Below, in pieces: positions 33,852 to 43,124 of a DNA stretch of 47,448 nt. Made by a program: the position numbers and the translations under genes. Each line of letters opens with the position of its first letter. The first letter of the stretch is position 1. The DNA is from Bacteroidota bacterium (lineage in GTDB: Bacteria; Bacteroidota; Ignavibacteria; UBA10030): contig JACVXU010000001.1 in NCBI GenBank assembly GCA_015661185.1, positions 1-47,448 on the forward strand, in the 5' to 3' direction. Under the pieces are notes generated by a model. It searched no databases, was not told the DNA's origin, and worked only from the letters and a program-made list of their open reading frames with translations.

Positions 33852-34568
33852 ATGCTGAGAGTGTTTAGTGATTTCGACGGAACAATTGCAGTGGAGGATG
33901 TCGGAAGCCAGCTCTTCCGGAAGTTCGCTGGATCGAGAGCAGTCGAGATTGTGCGCAACTATCTTGATGGAACGATCACGGCGCGTGACTGTCTGAAACA
34001 GGAGTGTCAGGCCGTCGAGAACGTACCTTTGAGTGAACTCGAAGAGTTTGTCAATCAGTTTTCGCTCGACCCGACGTTTGGTTCGTTTGTTGAATTCTGC
34101 CGGCACCGGAGTATTCCCGTCGTTGTCCTGAGTGATGGTCTCGATTTCTATGTCAACCGGCTTCTGCAGAAGAACGGTTTTGGAGATCTTCCGTTCTTTT
34201 CCAACCACCTGGAATTGATCCAGCAGGGCCTTGTGACGAAGCTGGTGCCGTCATTTCCCCATACTGATGCTGAATGCATACTTTGTGGCAACTGCAAGCG
34301 CAATCACCTCCTGACCCTCTCGGCGGATGACGACATCATTGTGTATATCGGTGATGGCATCTCTGATCGGTGCCCGGTTCGCTATGCAGATATTGTTTTC
34401 GCCAAAGGGCAGTTGATCCGGTACTGCCAGGCGCAGAATGTCACGTATCACGAGTTCAGAGATTTTGACGATATACGCCGGCGGATCGAACTGATCCTCA
34501 AGCAGAAGCGCATCAGGAAGCGTCGGGAGGCCGAGATGGCAAGGCGGGATGTATTCGCTCAAGGTTAA
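33852..34568 (+). CDS. MtnX-like HAD-IB phosphatase
   Basis: A 238-residue HAD phosphatase. Motif I is D7-F-D9-G-T ('FSDFDGTIAVEDVG'), motif II Ser in 'PVVVLSDGLDFYVN', and motif IV acidic residues in 'DIIVYIGDGISDRCPVRYAD'. An inserted 'DAECILCGNCKRNHL' with Cys residues is typical of the MtnX-like subfamily. MtnX acts in methionine salvage on 2-hydroxy-3-keto-5-methylthiopentenyl-1-phosphate, but no other salvage gene is near, so the real substrate may differ. It starts 15 bases after smc and is probably co-transcribed. Confidence 0.87.
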   Translation: MLRVFSDFDGTIAVEDVGSQLFRKFAGSRAVEIVRNYLDGTITARDCLKQECQAVENVPLSELEEFVNQFSLDPTFGSFVEFCRHRSIPVVVLSDGLDFYVNRLLQKNGFGDLPFFSNHLELIQQGLVTKLVPSFPHTDAECILCGNCKRNHLLTLSADDDIIVYIGDGISDRCPVRYADIVFAKGQLIRYCQAQNVTYHEFRDFDDIRRRIELILKQKRIRKRREAEMARRDVFAQG

Positions 34569-34599
34569 TTGCACTGAATAAATCCGGAGGCACGGCAGG

Positions 34600-35181
34600 T
34601 TGTCAGACATTCGTCAATCATTGTTCCAGTATCGAAGCTACACACCGTTTCCGTTTCTGTTCGCTATGGTGCTGTTTGCGCGACCGACTCCCACAACACT
34701 GTTGAGCGGAGTTGTGCTTACGCTCCTCGGAGAGTCTCTCAGGTTCTGGGGTGTCGCATATGCAGGGAGTCTCACGCGCGTGACCGGCGGAGTCGGAGCC
34801 CCGGAGGTCGTCATCGCTGGCCCTTTCTCGTACGTTCGCAATCCGCTCTATATCGGCAATATTTTTATGTACACTGGGGTCGGTCTCATGGCAAACGCCC
34901 TCACGCCATGGCTGGTGTCGGTTGCTCTTGTCTATTTCATTGTTCAATACTCGCTGATCGTGTCCCTCGAGGAGGAGTTTCTTGAGAAAGAGTTCGGAGA
35001 AGGATATCGCGACTTCAAAAACAACGTGCCGAGGTTTTTTCCGCGCCTTCGTCCATACCAGAATCCTCGCCAGGAACACCAAAAACCGAACTGGGCAGAA
35101 GCAGTCCGCTCTGAGCGGCGGACCTTTCAGGCAATTGTTCTTGCCATGCTCTTGCTGCTCTTGATTTGGATCTGGAGGTAG
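34600..35181 (+). CDS. Isoprenylcysteine carboxyl methyltransferase-like membrane protein
   Basis: A 193-residue multi-helix protein of the PEMT/ICMT methyltransferase superfamily. The core 'VVIAGPFSYVRNPLYIGNIFMYTGVGLM' and the following 'SLEEEFLEKEFGEGYRDFKNNVPRFFPRL' are the conserved SAM- and substrate-binding segments. Bacterial members methylate lipids or small hydrophobic molecules; the substrate here is unknown. The start is a TTG with CCGGAGG ahead at good spacing. It lies between a phosphatase and lpxB on the same strand, so a link to envelope lipid chemistry is possible but unproven. Confidence 0.87.
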   Translation: MSDIRQSLFQYRSYTPFPFLFAMVLFARPTPTTLLSGVVLTLLGESLRFWGVAYAGSLTRVTGGVGAPEVVIAGPFSYVRNPLYIGNIFMYTGVGLMANALTPWLVSVALVYFIVQYSLIVSLEEEFLEKEFGEGYRDFKNNVPRFFPRLRPYQNPRQEHQKPNWAEAVRSERRTFQAIVLAMLLLLLIWIWR

Positions 35182-35184
35182 AGT

Positions 35185-36306
35185 TTGGTCAGGAGCGTGA
35201 TGATCATAGCAGGGGAAGCGTCGGGGGATCTGCACGGGGCCGGCGTGGTCCGGGAACTTAAAAGGGCCAACCCCTCGATTGACATATTTGGTGTCGGAGG
35301 GGATCGGATGAAGCAGGAGGGGATGCGATTGATCTACCATGTGAACGAGCTTGGGTTCATGGGATTTGTAGAAGTGATCAAGCATCTGCCAGTCATCCGA
35401 TCGATGAAGAAAACGCTGGAAACCGTTCTCCGGCACAAAAAACCTGACGTCGTTTTGCTGATCGACTATCCGGGATTTAACCTCCGCTTCGCTAAAACGG
35501 CGAAACGAAGTGGCTCAAAGGTCGTTTATTACATCAGTCCGCAGGTGTGGGCGTGGCATCCGTCGCGGGTGAAGAAGATGCGCGGAATTGTCGATACGAT
35601 GCTGGTGATTTTTCCCTTCGAGGCTGACCTCTATCGAAAAGAAGGGATTGATGCTGAGTTCGTCGGTCATCCCTTGCTGGAAGTTTTGAACTCGGACCTC
35701 GATCGGAAGGGGTTCGGCAAACGCTTTGGCCTCGTTGCGGACAAGAAGGTTCTCGCGCTCCTGCCTGGCAGCCGGATGCAGGAAATTGAAATGATCTTCC
35801 CAGAGATGCTGAAAGCGGCGCGGGCAATCGCGCGTGAGGAAGGGATGGAAATTGTCCTGGCTGTGGCTCCGACACTTCAGGAAGAACATTTTCGGACTTT
35901 CTACAACCTGGAGGGCATCCGGATTGTGAAGAACGCCTCGTACGAGGTGATGCGGAATGCGGACTTCGCCCTCGTGACATCGGGGACCGCGACGCTGGAA
36001 ACAGGATTGTTCGGGACACCGATGGTTGTCGTGTACAAGACGTCGTGGCCGACGTATCTGATCGGACGTCTGTTGATCCGCTTGAAGAACATCGGCCTTG
36101 TGAATATCGTCGCCGGAAAACAAATCGTTCCGGAGTTCATACAACATCGTGCAACAGCAGCGAATCTCGCCCGTGAGGTTCTCGGAATCCTCCGCAACGA
36201 GGAGTCCCTTTCAGCCATGAAGAAAGAGCTTTCGGCCGTGAGAGGAAAACTCGGCGAGAGCGGTGCTTCCTCTCGGGTTGCACAACGAATCCTCCAAATG
36301 GTCTGA
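35185..36306 (+). CDS. lpxB: Lipid-A-disaccharide synthase
   Basis: A 373-residue GT19 enzyme. 'MIIAGEASGDLHGAGVVREL' at the start, 'GVGGDRMKQEGMRLIYHVNELGFMGFVEVIKHLP', 'VLLIDYPGFNLRFAK', 'YISPQVWAWHPSRVKKM' and 'LALLPGSRMQEIEMIFPEML' are all LpxB hallmarks. It joins UDP-2,3-diacylglucosamine and lipid X to form the lipid A disaccharide, showing the cell makes lipopolysaccharide or lipid A. The TTG start has GGAGGT six bases ahead; an ATG at 35200 is an alternative. lpxK follows directly, so the two steps share a transcript. Confidence 0.98.
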   Translation: MVRSVMIIAGEASGDLHGAGVVRELKRANPSIDIFGVGGDRMKQEGMRLIYHVNELGFMGFVEVIKHLPVIRSMKKTLETVLRHKKPDVVLLIDYPGFNLRFAKTAKRSGSKVVYYISPQVWAWHPSRVKKMRGIVDTMLVIFPFEADLYRKEGIDAEFVGHPLLEVLNSDLDRKGFGKRFGLVADKKVLALLPGSRMQEIEMIFPEMLKAARAIAREEGMEIVLAVAPTLQEEHFRTFYNLEGIRIVKNASYEVMRNADFALVTSGTATLETGLFGTPMVVVYKTSWPTYLIGRLLIRLKNIGLVNIVAGKQIVPEFIQHRATAANLAREVLGILRNEESLSAMKKELSAVRGKLGESGASSRVAQRILQMV

Positions 36307-36308
36307 AT

Positions 36309-37355
36309 GTGAATGCTATGCGGCCACTCTTGCTGCCATTCTCGTACGTGTTCGGCGCTGGCGTGGTGCTTCGCAACTGGTTCTTTGATACTGGGGTACT
36401 GCGGAGCCTTCCGGTTGGCGTCCCAGTCATATCTGTCGGCAACATCGAATCGGGGGGCGTTGGGAAGACTCCTTTTGTTGAGTTCCTCGTAAAGAAGCTC
36501 ACCCAGAAGGGTCGGAAGGTCGCTGTCGTGAGCCGGGGCTACAAACGCAGCAGCATCGGGACCGTGGTCGTGAGCAACGGATCGGTGCAGTGTGCCGAAG
36601 CCTCCGAGTCGGGCGATGAGCCTGCGCAGATGGCATCGAAACTGACCGGTTCGGTCGTCATCGTTGATGAACAACGTGTCCGGGGTGCACAGTACGCAAT
36701 CGAGAAATTTGGAGTGAACATCATCATCCTCGACGATGGCTTTCAGCATCGTTACCTGCGCCGCGATGCCGACATTGTGATCCTCTCCGTTGAGGATATC
36801 CAGGAGCCGGGTTGGATGCTCCCAGCGGGAAACAGGAGAGAACCCCTGACTTCTCTTCGCCGCGCATCGATGATCGCGATCTCAAGATGCGAGAGCATCG
36901 AGCAATATGAGAGGGCGCATGCTGCCGTTCGCGGTTGGACCGAGAAACCGGTGATCGGGTTGACGACAAAGGTATCGGCCTTCAGGAGAGCAAGCTACCG
37001 GTTCAGTGTGGACCTTGCAGGGCTCAAGGGTAAATCGGCGTTGGCTTTCTCCGGAATCGGGAATCCGCAGTCTTTTGAGAAAACATTGCGATCGGTCGGC
37101 CTGGCCGTGAAAAAGCATGTCGTCTTTTCCGACCATCACTCCTACACCGACAACGAATTGGTGGATTTGGAAAACGGCGTGCGGGAACTCAATGTCGACT
37201 TCCTCGTGACAACGGAAAAAGATGTCGCGCGGTTCAACTCCGGAAATAGCAGGCACATGTCGTTCCTGGAAATGATGCCCCTGTTCTATGTCGAGATTGA
37301 ACAAGCCGTCATGCGTGGTGAGTCGGCTTTGAATGAAATGATTGATCGGTTTTGA
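36309..37355 (+). CDS. lpxK: Tetraacyldisaccharide 4'-kinase
   Basis: A 348-residue LpxK. A membrane-associating N-terminal helix ('RPLLLPFSYVFGAGVVLRNW') precedes 'VPVISVGNIESGGVGKTPFVEFL', with the P-loop at residues 49-54. 'VAVVSRGYKRSS', 'GDEPAQMA' and 'VNIIILDDGFQHRYLRRDADIVI' are the family's ATP- and metal-site motifs. It phosphorylates the lipid A precursor to lipid IVA. The start is GTG at 36309 or ATG at 36318, immediately after lpxB. A candidate small gene begins 5 bases after its stop. Confidence 0.97.
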   Translation: MNAMRPLLLPFSYVFGAGVVLRNWFFDTGVLRSLPVGVPVISVGNIESGGVGKTPFVEFLVKKLTQKGRKVAVVSRGYKRSSIGTVVVSNGSVQCAEASESGDEPAQMASKLTGSVVIVDEQRVRGAQYAIEKFGVNIIILDDGFQHRYLRRDADIVILSVEDIQEPGWMLPAGNRREPLTSLRRASMIAISRCESIEQYERAHAAVRGWTEKPVIGLTTKVSAFRRASYRFSVDLAGLKGKSALAFSGIGNPQSFEKTLRSVGLAVKKHVVFSDHHSYTDNELVDLENGVRELNVDFLVTTEKDVARFNSGNSRHMSFLEMMPLFYVEIEQAVMRGESALNEMIDRF

Positions 37356-37359
37356 GAGA

Positions 37360-37479
37360 ATGGAAAAAGAATTTGAGAGCCCTGGATCAATGGCAATAGC
37401 TCGGAGGTTTCTGAAAGAAGTTCAGCAGAACAAAATTATCAAGAACTCGACACCTGCTTCACACCTCATTGAAGAATAA
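37360..37479 (+). CDS. Candidate small protein of 39 residues
   Basis: A short open frame with an ATG at 37360 starting 5 bases after the lpxK stop, with GAGAG overlapping the lpxK stop as a possible ribosome site. The product is charged and soluble, with a predicted helix '[19 protein letters not shown]'. The close spacing, favourable codons and end just before the ppdK leader suggest a real, translationally coupled small gene. I do not recognise the family, and without comparison data chance cannot be excluded. Confidence 0.4.
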   Translation: MEKEFESPGSMAIARRFLKEVQQNKIIKNSTPASHLIEE

Positions 37480-37505
37480 GCATCAAAGAAAGAGAGACAC
37501 ACACT

Positions 37506-40295
37506 ATGGCAAGAAATCCAAAGTATGTTTACTTCTTCGGCAGCGGCAAAGCTGAAGGAAAAGCAGTGATGAAGAGTCTGCTCGGTGGCAAGGGGGCAAA
37601 CCTTGCCGAGATGACCAATATCGGTCTCCCGGTGCCCGCCGGATTCACCGTTTCAACGGACGTGTGCACGTACTACTATGCTCACGGGCAGGCGTATCCC
37701 AAGAGCCTGAAGAAAGAAGTTGAGGCCGCCCTGGCAAAGGTCGAAAAGGCGATGGGTGCGAGGTTCGGTGACCCCTCGAATCCGCTGCTCGTCAGCGTCC
37801 GGTCCGGCGCCCGTGCATCGATGCCTGGGATGATGGACACGATTCTGAATCTCGGACTGAACAACAAGACGGTGGCAGGCCTGATCAAGAAGACGAAGAA
37901 CGAGAGGTTCGTCTACGATTCCTACCGCCGGTTTGTCCAGATGTACGGCGACGTCGTCCTCGGTTTGAAGCCAGTTCACAAAGATGACATCGATCCGTTT
38001 GAGGCGATTATTGAGCAGAAGAAGACAGAACGTGGCGTCCACCTTGACACGGATCTGACGGCAGACGACCTGAAGGATCTTGTCGGCAGGTTCAAGACTG
38101 CCGTCAAGGAGCGGACGGGGAGAGATTTCCCGGAAAACCCGATGGACCAGATGTGGGGTGCGGTAGGATCGGTATTTGGCTCGTGGATGAACGATCGGGC
38201 GATTGCGTATCGCAGACTCTACGACATCCCGGAAGCCTGGGGAACCGCTGTGAACATCCAGTCGATGGTCTTCGGTAACATGGGTGAAGATTCAGGCACG
38301 GGTGTCGCGTTCACACGCGACGCAGCCACTGGAGAAAACGTCTTCTACGGCGAGTATCTCATGAACGCACAAGGAGAGGATGTTGTGGCAGGCACCCGGA
38401 CACCGCTGCCCATTTCCCAGCTCGCCAAGCAGGATCCGAAAATCTATGGTCAGCTTGACAAGATCCGCAAGAACCTCGAGAAGCACTATCGGGACATGAT
38501 GGACGTGGAATTTACGATTCAGCAGGGAAAACTGTACATGCTGCAGTGCCGTGTCGGGAAGCGGACATCCTTCGCTGAAATCAAGATCGCAGTCGATATG
38601 GTAAAAGAGAAGCTGATCACCGATCGCGAGGCTCTCTTGCGTGTCCAGCCCGACCAGCTCAACCAACTGCTCAGACCGATCTTCGACTTGAAAGAAAAAG
38701 AGCTTGCAGTGAAGGGGGGCCGATTGCTTGCGAAGGGCTTGAACGCAGGTCCGGGTGCTGCTGCCGGACGCGTTGTGTTCAACGCTCATGACGCCGAGGA
38801 ATGGGCAAAGCGCGGAGAGAAGGTTATCCTCACCCGAATCGAGACCTCGCCCGAAGACATCAAAGGTATGAACGCCGCTGAAGGTATCCTCACGGCACGC
38901 GGCGGTATGACATCGCACGCAGCTCTTGTCGCGCGGCAGATGGGCAGGGTATGCGTCGCGGGTTGCAGCACGCTCGATATTGACTATTCAAAGCACGTGA
39001 TGAAGGTCGCAGGCCAGGTCATCAAGGAAGGCGACTGGATCTCGATCGACGGCACAACCGGCGAGGTCATCAATGGAAAGGTCAACACGAAACCGTCTGA
39101 GGTATTACAGGTGCTGATCGACAAGACAATGGATCCGAAGGATGCACCGGTCTTTCGGACGTTCGATCAGATCATGAAGTGGGCGGACAAGTATCGCCGC
39201 CTGAAGATCCGCACCAACGCAGATCAGCCCGACCAGTCCTCCAACGCCGTGGCGTTTGGCGCTCAGGGAATCGGCCTCTGCCGTACGGAGCACATGTTTT
39301 TCGGCGAAGGCAAGATCGGCCCGATGCGCGAGATGATTCTGGCAGACACCGTGGAAGAACGCAAAGCCGCCCTGGCAAAGCTCCTGCCGTTGCAGCGCAA
39401 GGACTTCGCGGGCATCTTCGAAGTGATGAACGGCCGGCCGGTGACCATCCGCACGATCGACCCGCCGTTGCACGAGTTCGTTCCGCACGAAGAGAAGGCT
39501 CAGCGTGAACTGGCAGCGCAGATCGGCATCTCGTATGAGAAGGTAAAACAGCGTGTTGAGTCGTTGCATGAATTCAATCCGATGCTCGGATTCCGCGGAT
39601 GCCGTCTGGGCATCGTGTATCCGGAGATTACCGAGATGCAGTCGCGTGCCGTGTTCGAGGCCGCTGCGGAAGTGAAAAAGCGTGGTATTCCTGTGGAGCC
39701 GGAAGTGATGATCCCGCTCGTCGGCAACGTGAAAGAACTTCAGCACCAGGCGAAAATCGTCCGAGAGACAGCCGAAGCTGTGATGAAAGAGCAGAAAGTC
39801 AGGTTCCCGTACCTTGTCGGGACGATGATCGAAATCCCGCGCGGCGCAGTAACGGCAGATGAGATCGCGTCCGTTGCTGAGTTCTTCAGCTTCGGGACGA
39901 ACGACTTGACGCAGACCACGCTCGGAATCAGCCGTGATGACTCCGCTCGATTCATTGCTCCGTACGTCGACAGGGAAATATATTCAAAGGATCCGTTCGA
40001 GGTTCTTGACCGGACCGGCGTTGGAGCCATGATGAAGATCGCTGTCGAAAAAGGACGGTCCACCCGGCCCGATATCAAGCTCGGGATCTGCGGTGAGCAT
40101 GGCGGAGAACCATCAAGCATCGAGTTTTGCCATCTCCTCGGCCTGAACTATGTCAGCTGTTCACCGTTCCGTGTTCCCATAGCCCGATTGGCTGCAGCGC
40201 GCGCGGCCTTGTTGAATGACAAGCCGGTTGCGCAGGGCAGGGGTGCCGGCAAGGCAAAGAAGGCCTCCGGCCGCATGCCGGCACGGAAGCGGTAG
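37506..40295 (+). CDS. ppdK: Pyruvate, phosphate dikinase
   Basis: A 929-residue three-domain dikinase. The N-terminal ATP-grasp domain starts '[43 protein letters not shown]'. The swivelling phosphohistidine domain carries His471 in '[20 protein letters not shown]'. The C-terminal PEP/pyruvate barrel has '[12 protein letters not shown]', '[10 protein letters not shown]', '[11 protein letters not shown]' and the catalytic Cys862 in '[10 protein letters not shown]'. It reversibly converts pyruvate, ATP and phosphate to PEP, AMP and pyrophosphate. It is about 55 residues longer than the Clostridium enzyme, partly from a basic Lys/Arg/Ala-rich tail of about 27 residues ('[15 protein letters not shown]'). 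Ribosome site AAAGAGAG precedes the ATG. Confidence 0.98.
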   Translation: MARNPKYVYFFGSGKAEGKAVMKSLLGGKGANLAEMTNIGLPVPAGFTVSTDVCTYYYAHGQAYPKSLKKEVEAALAKVEKAMGARFGDPSNPLLVSVRSGARASMPGMMDTILNLGLNNKTVAGLIKKTKNERFVYDSYRRFVQMYGDVVLGLKPVHKDDIDPFEAIIEQKKTERGVHLDTDLTADDLKDLVGRFKTAVKERTGRDFPENPMDQMWGAVGSVFGSWMNDRAIAYRRLYDIPEAWGTAVNIQSMVFGNMGEDSGTGVAFTRDAATGENVFYGEYLMNAQGEDVVAGTRTPLPISQLAKQDPKIYGQLDKIRKNLEKHYRDMMDVEFTIQQGKLYMLQCRVGKRTSFAEIKIAVDMVKEKLITDREALLRVQPDQLNQLLRPIFDLKEKELAVKGGRLLAKGLNAGPGAAAGRVVFNAHDAEEWAKRGEKVILTRIETSPEDIKGMNAAEGILTARGGMTSHAALVARQMGRVCVAGCSTLDIDYSKHVMKVAGQVIKEGDWISIDGTTGEVINGKVNTKPSEVLQVLIDKTMDPKDAPVFRTFDQIMKWADKYRRLKIRTNADQPDQSSNAVAFGAQGIGLCRTEHMFFGEGKIGPMREMILADTVEERKAALAKLLPLQRKDFAGIFEVMNGRPVTIRTIDPPLHEFVPHEEKAQRELAAQIGISYEKVKQRVESLHEFNPMLGFRGCRLGIVYPEITEMQSRAVFEAAAEVKKRGIPVEPEVMIPLVGNVKELQHQAKIVRETAEAVMKEQKVRFPYLVGTMIEIPRGAVTADEIASVAEFFSFGTNDLTQTTLGISRDDSARFIAPYVDREIYSKDPFEVLDRTGVGAMMKIAVEKGRSTRPDIKLGICGEHGGEPSSIEFCHLLGLNYVSCSPFRVPIARLAAARAALLNDKPVAQGRGAGKAKKASGRMPARKR

Positions 40296-40382
40296 GGCTT
40301 GCGAGCCGTCAAGAGTACTGTCGTGCTCGCTTCTCGGAGAGGGTAATACTGCACCATCTTCGGACGGGCGGGCACGCAGGTT

Positions 40383-40388
40383 TATAAT
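40383..40388 (+). promoter_or_regulatory. Possible -10 element upstream of queA
   Basis: A perfect TATAAT 47 bases before the queA start in a 139-base gap. The matching -35 region is weak (TTCGGA, 40359-40364, 18-base spacer), so only the -10 is called. Confidence 0.35.
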
Positions 40389-40434
40389 CGTTGTTTGTCC
40401 ATACTCATCCCATTATTGAGAGAGGCGTTAAGCA

Positions 40435-41472
40435 ATGAAACTCTCTGATTTCAAATATCCTTTACCTCGCAATTTGATAGCGAAGTTTCCTGCGAAGCCG
40501 CGTGATCACTCCCGGCTGATGGTGCTGAACCGTGCCGATGAGTCGATCGACGATCGGAAGTTTCATGAGATCGTGGACTACCTTAGCAAAGGGGACTGCC
40601 TGGTCGTGAACGAGGCCAAGGTGTTTCAGGCTCGTCTGTTCGGAAAGAAAGAAAAGACCAACGCGAAAATTGAAGTCTTTCTCCTGCGCGAACTGAACGC
40701 AGAGGAGAATATCTGGGACGTGATCGTCGATCCGGCGCGCAAAGTGCGCATCGGAAACAAGATATTCTTCGACAACGGCAAACTCTGGTGTGAGGTCATT
40801 GACAATACGACCTCACGCGGTCGCACAGTCCGGTTCAACCACAAGGGGGATTTCTTCAAGATCATTGAGAGGATCGGGATTACTCCGCTCCCCACCTACA
40901 TCAAGCGCGATGCAACGGATAAGGACAAGGACTCGTACCAGACGGTCTACGCACGCGTCCTCGGCGCGGTAGCTGCGCCGACGGCAGGCCTCCATTTCAC
41001 CAAGCCTCTCCTCAGGAAGATCGAGCGCAAAGGTATCAAGATCGTGCCGGTTCTGCTGCATGTCGGGCTCGGCTCGTTCAGGGCCGTCGAAGTAGAAGAC
41101 CTGACGAAGCACAAAATGGACTCGGAGTACTACGAAATCTCCGCCGAAGCTGCTCATACAATCAACAAAGTCATCGATGCGAAACGAAACGTCTTTGTCG
41201 TCGGCACGAGTACCTGCCGGGCCCTCGAATCGAGCGTGACCTCTGACGGACACCTGAAGCCGTCGAAGGGCTGGACGGATAAATTTCTCTTTCCACCGTA
41301 CGATTTCAAGATCGCCGACAAGCTCATCACAAACTTCCATCTCCCCGAGTCGACCCTGCTGATGCTCGTGAGCGCAATTGCAGGGCACGATTTTGTGATG
41401 CGCGCGTACAAGCGGGGCATCAAAGAAGGATACCGTTTCTACAGCTACGGCGACGCAATGCTGATTCTTTAG
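40435..41472 (+). CDS. queA: S-adenosylmethionine:tRNA ribosyltransferase-isomerase
   Basis: A 345-residue QueA. Family segments are 'MKLSDFKYPLPRNLIAKFPAKPRDHSRLMVLNR', 'GDCLVVNEAKVFQARLFGKK', 'YQTVYARVLGAVAAPTAGLHFT', 'LHVGLGSFRAVEVEDLTKHKMDSEYYEI' and 'FLFPPYDFKIADKLITNFHLPESTLLMLVSAIAG'. It transfers and isomerises the ribosyl part of SAM onto 7-aminomethyl-7-deazaguanine in tRNA, the step that makes epoxyqueuosine. A few family-typical residues vary, but length and core are normal. GAGAGAGG lies before the ATG. Confidence 0.97.
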   Translation: MKLSDFKYPLPRNLIAKFPAKPRDHSRLMVLNRADESIDDRKFHEIVDYLSKGDCLVVNEAKVFQARLFGKKEKTNAKIEVFLLRELNAEENIWDVIVDPARKVRIGNKIFFDNGKLWCEVIDNTTSRGRTVRFNHKGDFFKIIERIGITPLPTYIKRDATDKDKDSYQTVYARVLGAVAAPTAGLHFTKPLLRKIERKGIKIVPVLLHVGLGSFRAVEVEDLTKHKMDSEYYEISAEAAHTINKVIDAKRNVFVVGTSTCRALESSVTSDGHLKPSKGWTDKFLFPPYDFKIADKLITNFHLPESTLLMLVSAIAGHDFVMRAYKRGIKEGYRFYSYGDAMLIL

Positions 41473-41534
41473 ACATTCGCACTTCACTCATATGGGCAGA
41501 AGCAACGGGGTGAAGTTTACTCATTCTTGTCTCT

Positions 41535-42254
41535 ATGACGAAAATCCGTCCGAAAATATTTGCGATCATTCCTGCCGCGGGATTAGGGAAACGTCTGGGC
41601 GGCTCGGTCAAGAAGCAGTTCCTTCTGCTCAGGGACAAGCCGATCATCGTTCACACGTTGCAGCGTTTTGAACACTGCTCAGAGATTGACGAGATTGCTA
41701 TCGCCGTGCCCGAGCAGTCGATCGCGGAGATGGAATCCTTGATCTCACATTTTCGACTGCACAAAGTCAGTATGGTGACAGTCGGAGGAGAGAAGAGGCA
41801 GGATTCTGTGTACAACGCTTTGAGGCGGTTCGCTTTCAAACCGTCAGATATCGTTCTCGTGCATGACGGTGTCCGGCCGTTTATCGAATCGAAACGGATA
41901 GCACATCTGATCAGGTCGTGCAAGGAACATGAAGCCGCGGTGCTCGCTGTGCAGCCGAAGGATACCATCCGCCGTTCTCGGGGAGGCGAGTACTTCGACC
42001 AGACGCTTGATCGGAACGCGCTCTGGCTCGTTCAGACACCGCAAGCCTTCAGAGCTTCGGTCCTGATGAAGGCATTCAAGGAGGCAAAACGCACTCGGTT
42101 CTACGGGACCGATGAAGTAGGTCTCGTCGAACGAATTGGTGTCAGGGTGAGAATTGTTGAGGGTTCGTACGACAACATCAAGATCACGACCCAGGAAGAC
42201 GTCGACCTGGGCCGATTGATACTCGAACGGTGGAGAACCAAAGGCCTGCTTTGA
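41535..42254 (+). CDS. ispD: 2-C-methyl-D-erythritol 4-phosphate cytidylyltransferase
   Basis: A 239-residue IspD. The CTP-binding loop is 'IIPAAGLGKRLGGSVKKQFLLL', followed by 'KPIIVHTLQRFEHC', 'VTVGGEKRQDSVYNALR', 'VLVHDGVRPFIE' and 'LWLVQTPQAF', and the end 'GTDEVGLVERIGVRVRIVEGSYDNIKITTQEDVDLG'. It makes CDP-methylerythritol in the MEP isoprenoid pathway, so this cell uses MEP rather than mevalonate. No other MEP gene is in the window; it is 62 bases after queA. Confidence 0.97.
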   Translation: MTKIRPKIFAIIPAAGLGKRLGGSVKKQFLLLRDKPIIVHTLQRFEHCSEIDEIAIAVPEQSIAEMESLISHFRLHKVSMVTVGGEKRQDSVYNALRRFAFKPSDIVLVHDGVRPFIESKRIAHLIRSCKEHEAAVLAVQPKDTIRRSRGGEYFDQTLDRNALWLVQTPQAFRASVLMKAFKEAKRTRFYGTDEVGLVERIGVRVRIVEGSYDNIKITTQEDVDLGRLILERWRTKGLL

Positions 42255-42283
42255 GCTGGAAGCAGGAATCGTTCTGAATTTTC

Positions 42284-42312
42284 TTGCATCTCATTCAGCG
42301 AGTGCCTACATT
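42284..42312 (+). promoter_or_regulatory. Putative promoter upstream of plsY
   Basis: TTGCAT (42284-42289), 17-base spacer, TACATT (42307-42312), in the 100-base gap before plsY. The match to consensus is moderate; spacing is ideal. Confidence 0.35.
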
Positions 42313-42354
42313 TTATCAGTAGTTCTTGTCATGGTAAGCGAAAGGTCCTGAAGA

Positions 42355-43047
42355 ATGGTCAATCTTGCGATCGTCATTCTCCTGAGTTATATCATCGGAT
42401 CCATGCCGACGAGCATCATGCTCTCGAAATGGAAGCACGGCTTTGACATCCGTACGAAGGGGAGCGGGAATGCCGGTGGCACCAACGTCTTCCGTGTGCT
42501 TGGGTGGAAGTCGGGTGTGCTGGTCATGGCGGTTGACATGGCCAAGGGAGCGATCGCGACAGCTCTGATTTCGAGGCTCTTCTGGGATCCTTCACTGCCG
42601 TTTTATAACAGGACGCCGTTTGATGATTTCACCATCATTCAGATGATCTGCGGTGGCGCCGCCATTGTTGGTCATATATGGACGGTGTTCGCAGGGTTCA
42701 AGGGGGGAAAAGGAATCGCTACCGGTGCGGGAATGCTGATCGGTGTCGCGCCGACAGAAGCCGCAATCTCCATCGGTATGTTTTTCCTTGTGTTCATGGT
42801 CTATAAGTACGTTTCTCTGGGCTCAATTGCCGCTGCCGTTGCGTTCCCGGTTTCGTTGTTTGTACGGCACAACATCTTTGGTGATGAGATCCAGAGTTAC
42901 AGGACGTTGATCGTCTTTAGCCTCTCTGTCGCCATTCTGTTGCTCTATTCTCATCGTCACAACATCAAGCGGCTGATTGATGGGACCGAGAAGAAGGTAT
43001 CCGGCTTCACCCCGAAGGAAGTGCGCGAGACCAGTCTCCGGCTGTAG
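42355..43047 (+). CDS. plsY: Glycerol-3-phosphate acyltransferase PlsY
   Basis: A 230-residue multi-helix PlsY. The three cytoplasmic motifs are present: 'GSGNAGGTNVFRVLG' (motif 1), 'DMAKGAIATAL' (motif 2) and 'FAGFKGGKGIATGAG' (motif 3), with the opening 'LSYIIGSMPTSIMLSKW'. It transfers acyl groups from acyl-phosphate to glycerol 3-phosphate, starting phospholipid synthesis. The next gene, gpsA, makes the glycerol 3-phosphate it uses. A second, divergent copy lies after gpsA. Confidence 0.96.
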   Translation: MVNLAIVILLSYIIGSMPTSIMLSKWKHGFDIRTKGSGNAGGTNVFRVLGWKSGVLVMAVDMAKGAIATALISRLFWDPSLPFYNRTPFDDFTIIQMICGGAAIVGHIWTVFAGFKGGKGIATGAGMLIGVAPTEAAISIGMFFLVFMVYKYVSLGSIAAAVAFPVSLFVRHNIFGDEIQSYRTLIVFSLSVAILLLYSHRHNIKRLIDGTEKKVSGFTPKEVRETSLRL

Positions 43048-43124
43048 ACCCTCTGCAGCGAATCCCCTCAATGGCCCTGAGCAGTCTGACGAGCGTATAG
43101 TACTCCAGAAGAATACTCATCTCG

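Noticed and set aside
33852-34568. Methionine-salvage operon led by mtnX
   Set aside because: The phosphatase is MtnX-like only by family; no other salvage gene is nearby, so the pathway assignment is not supported.
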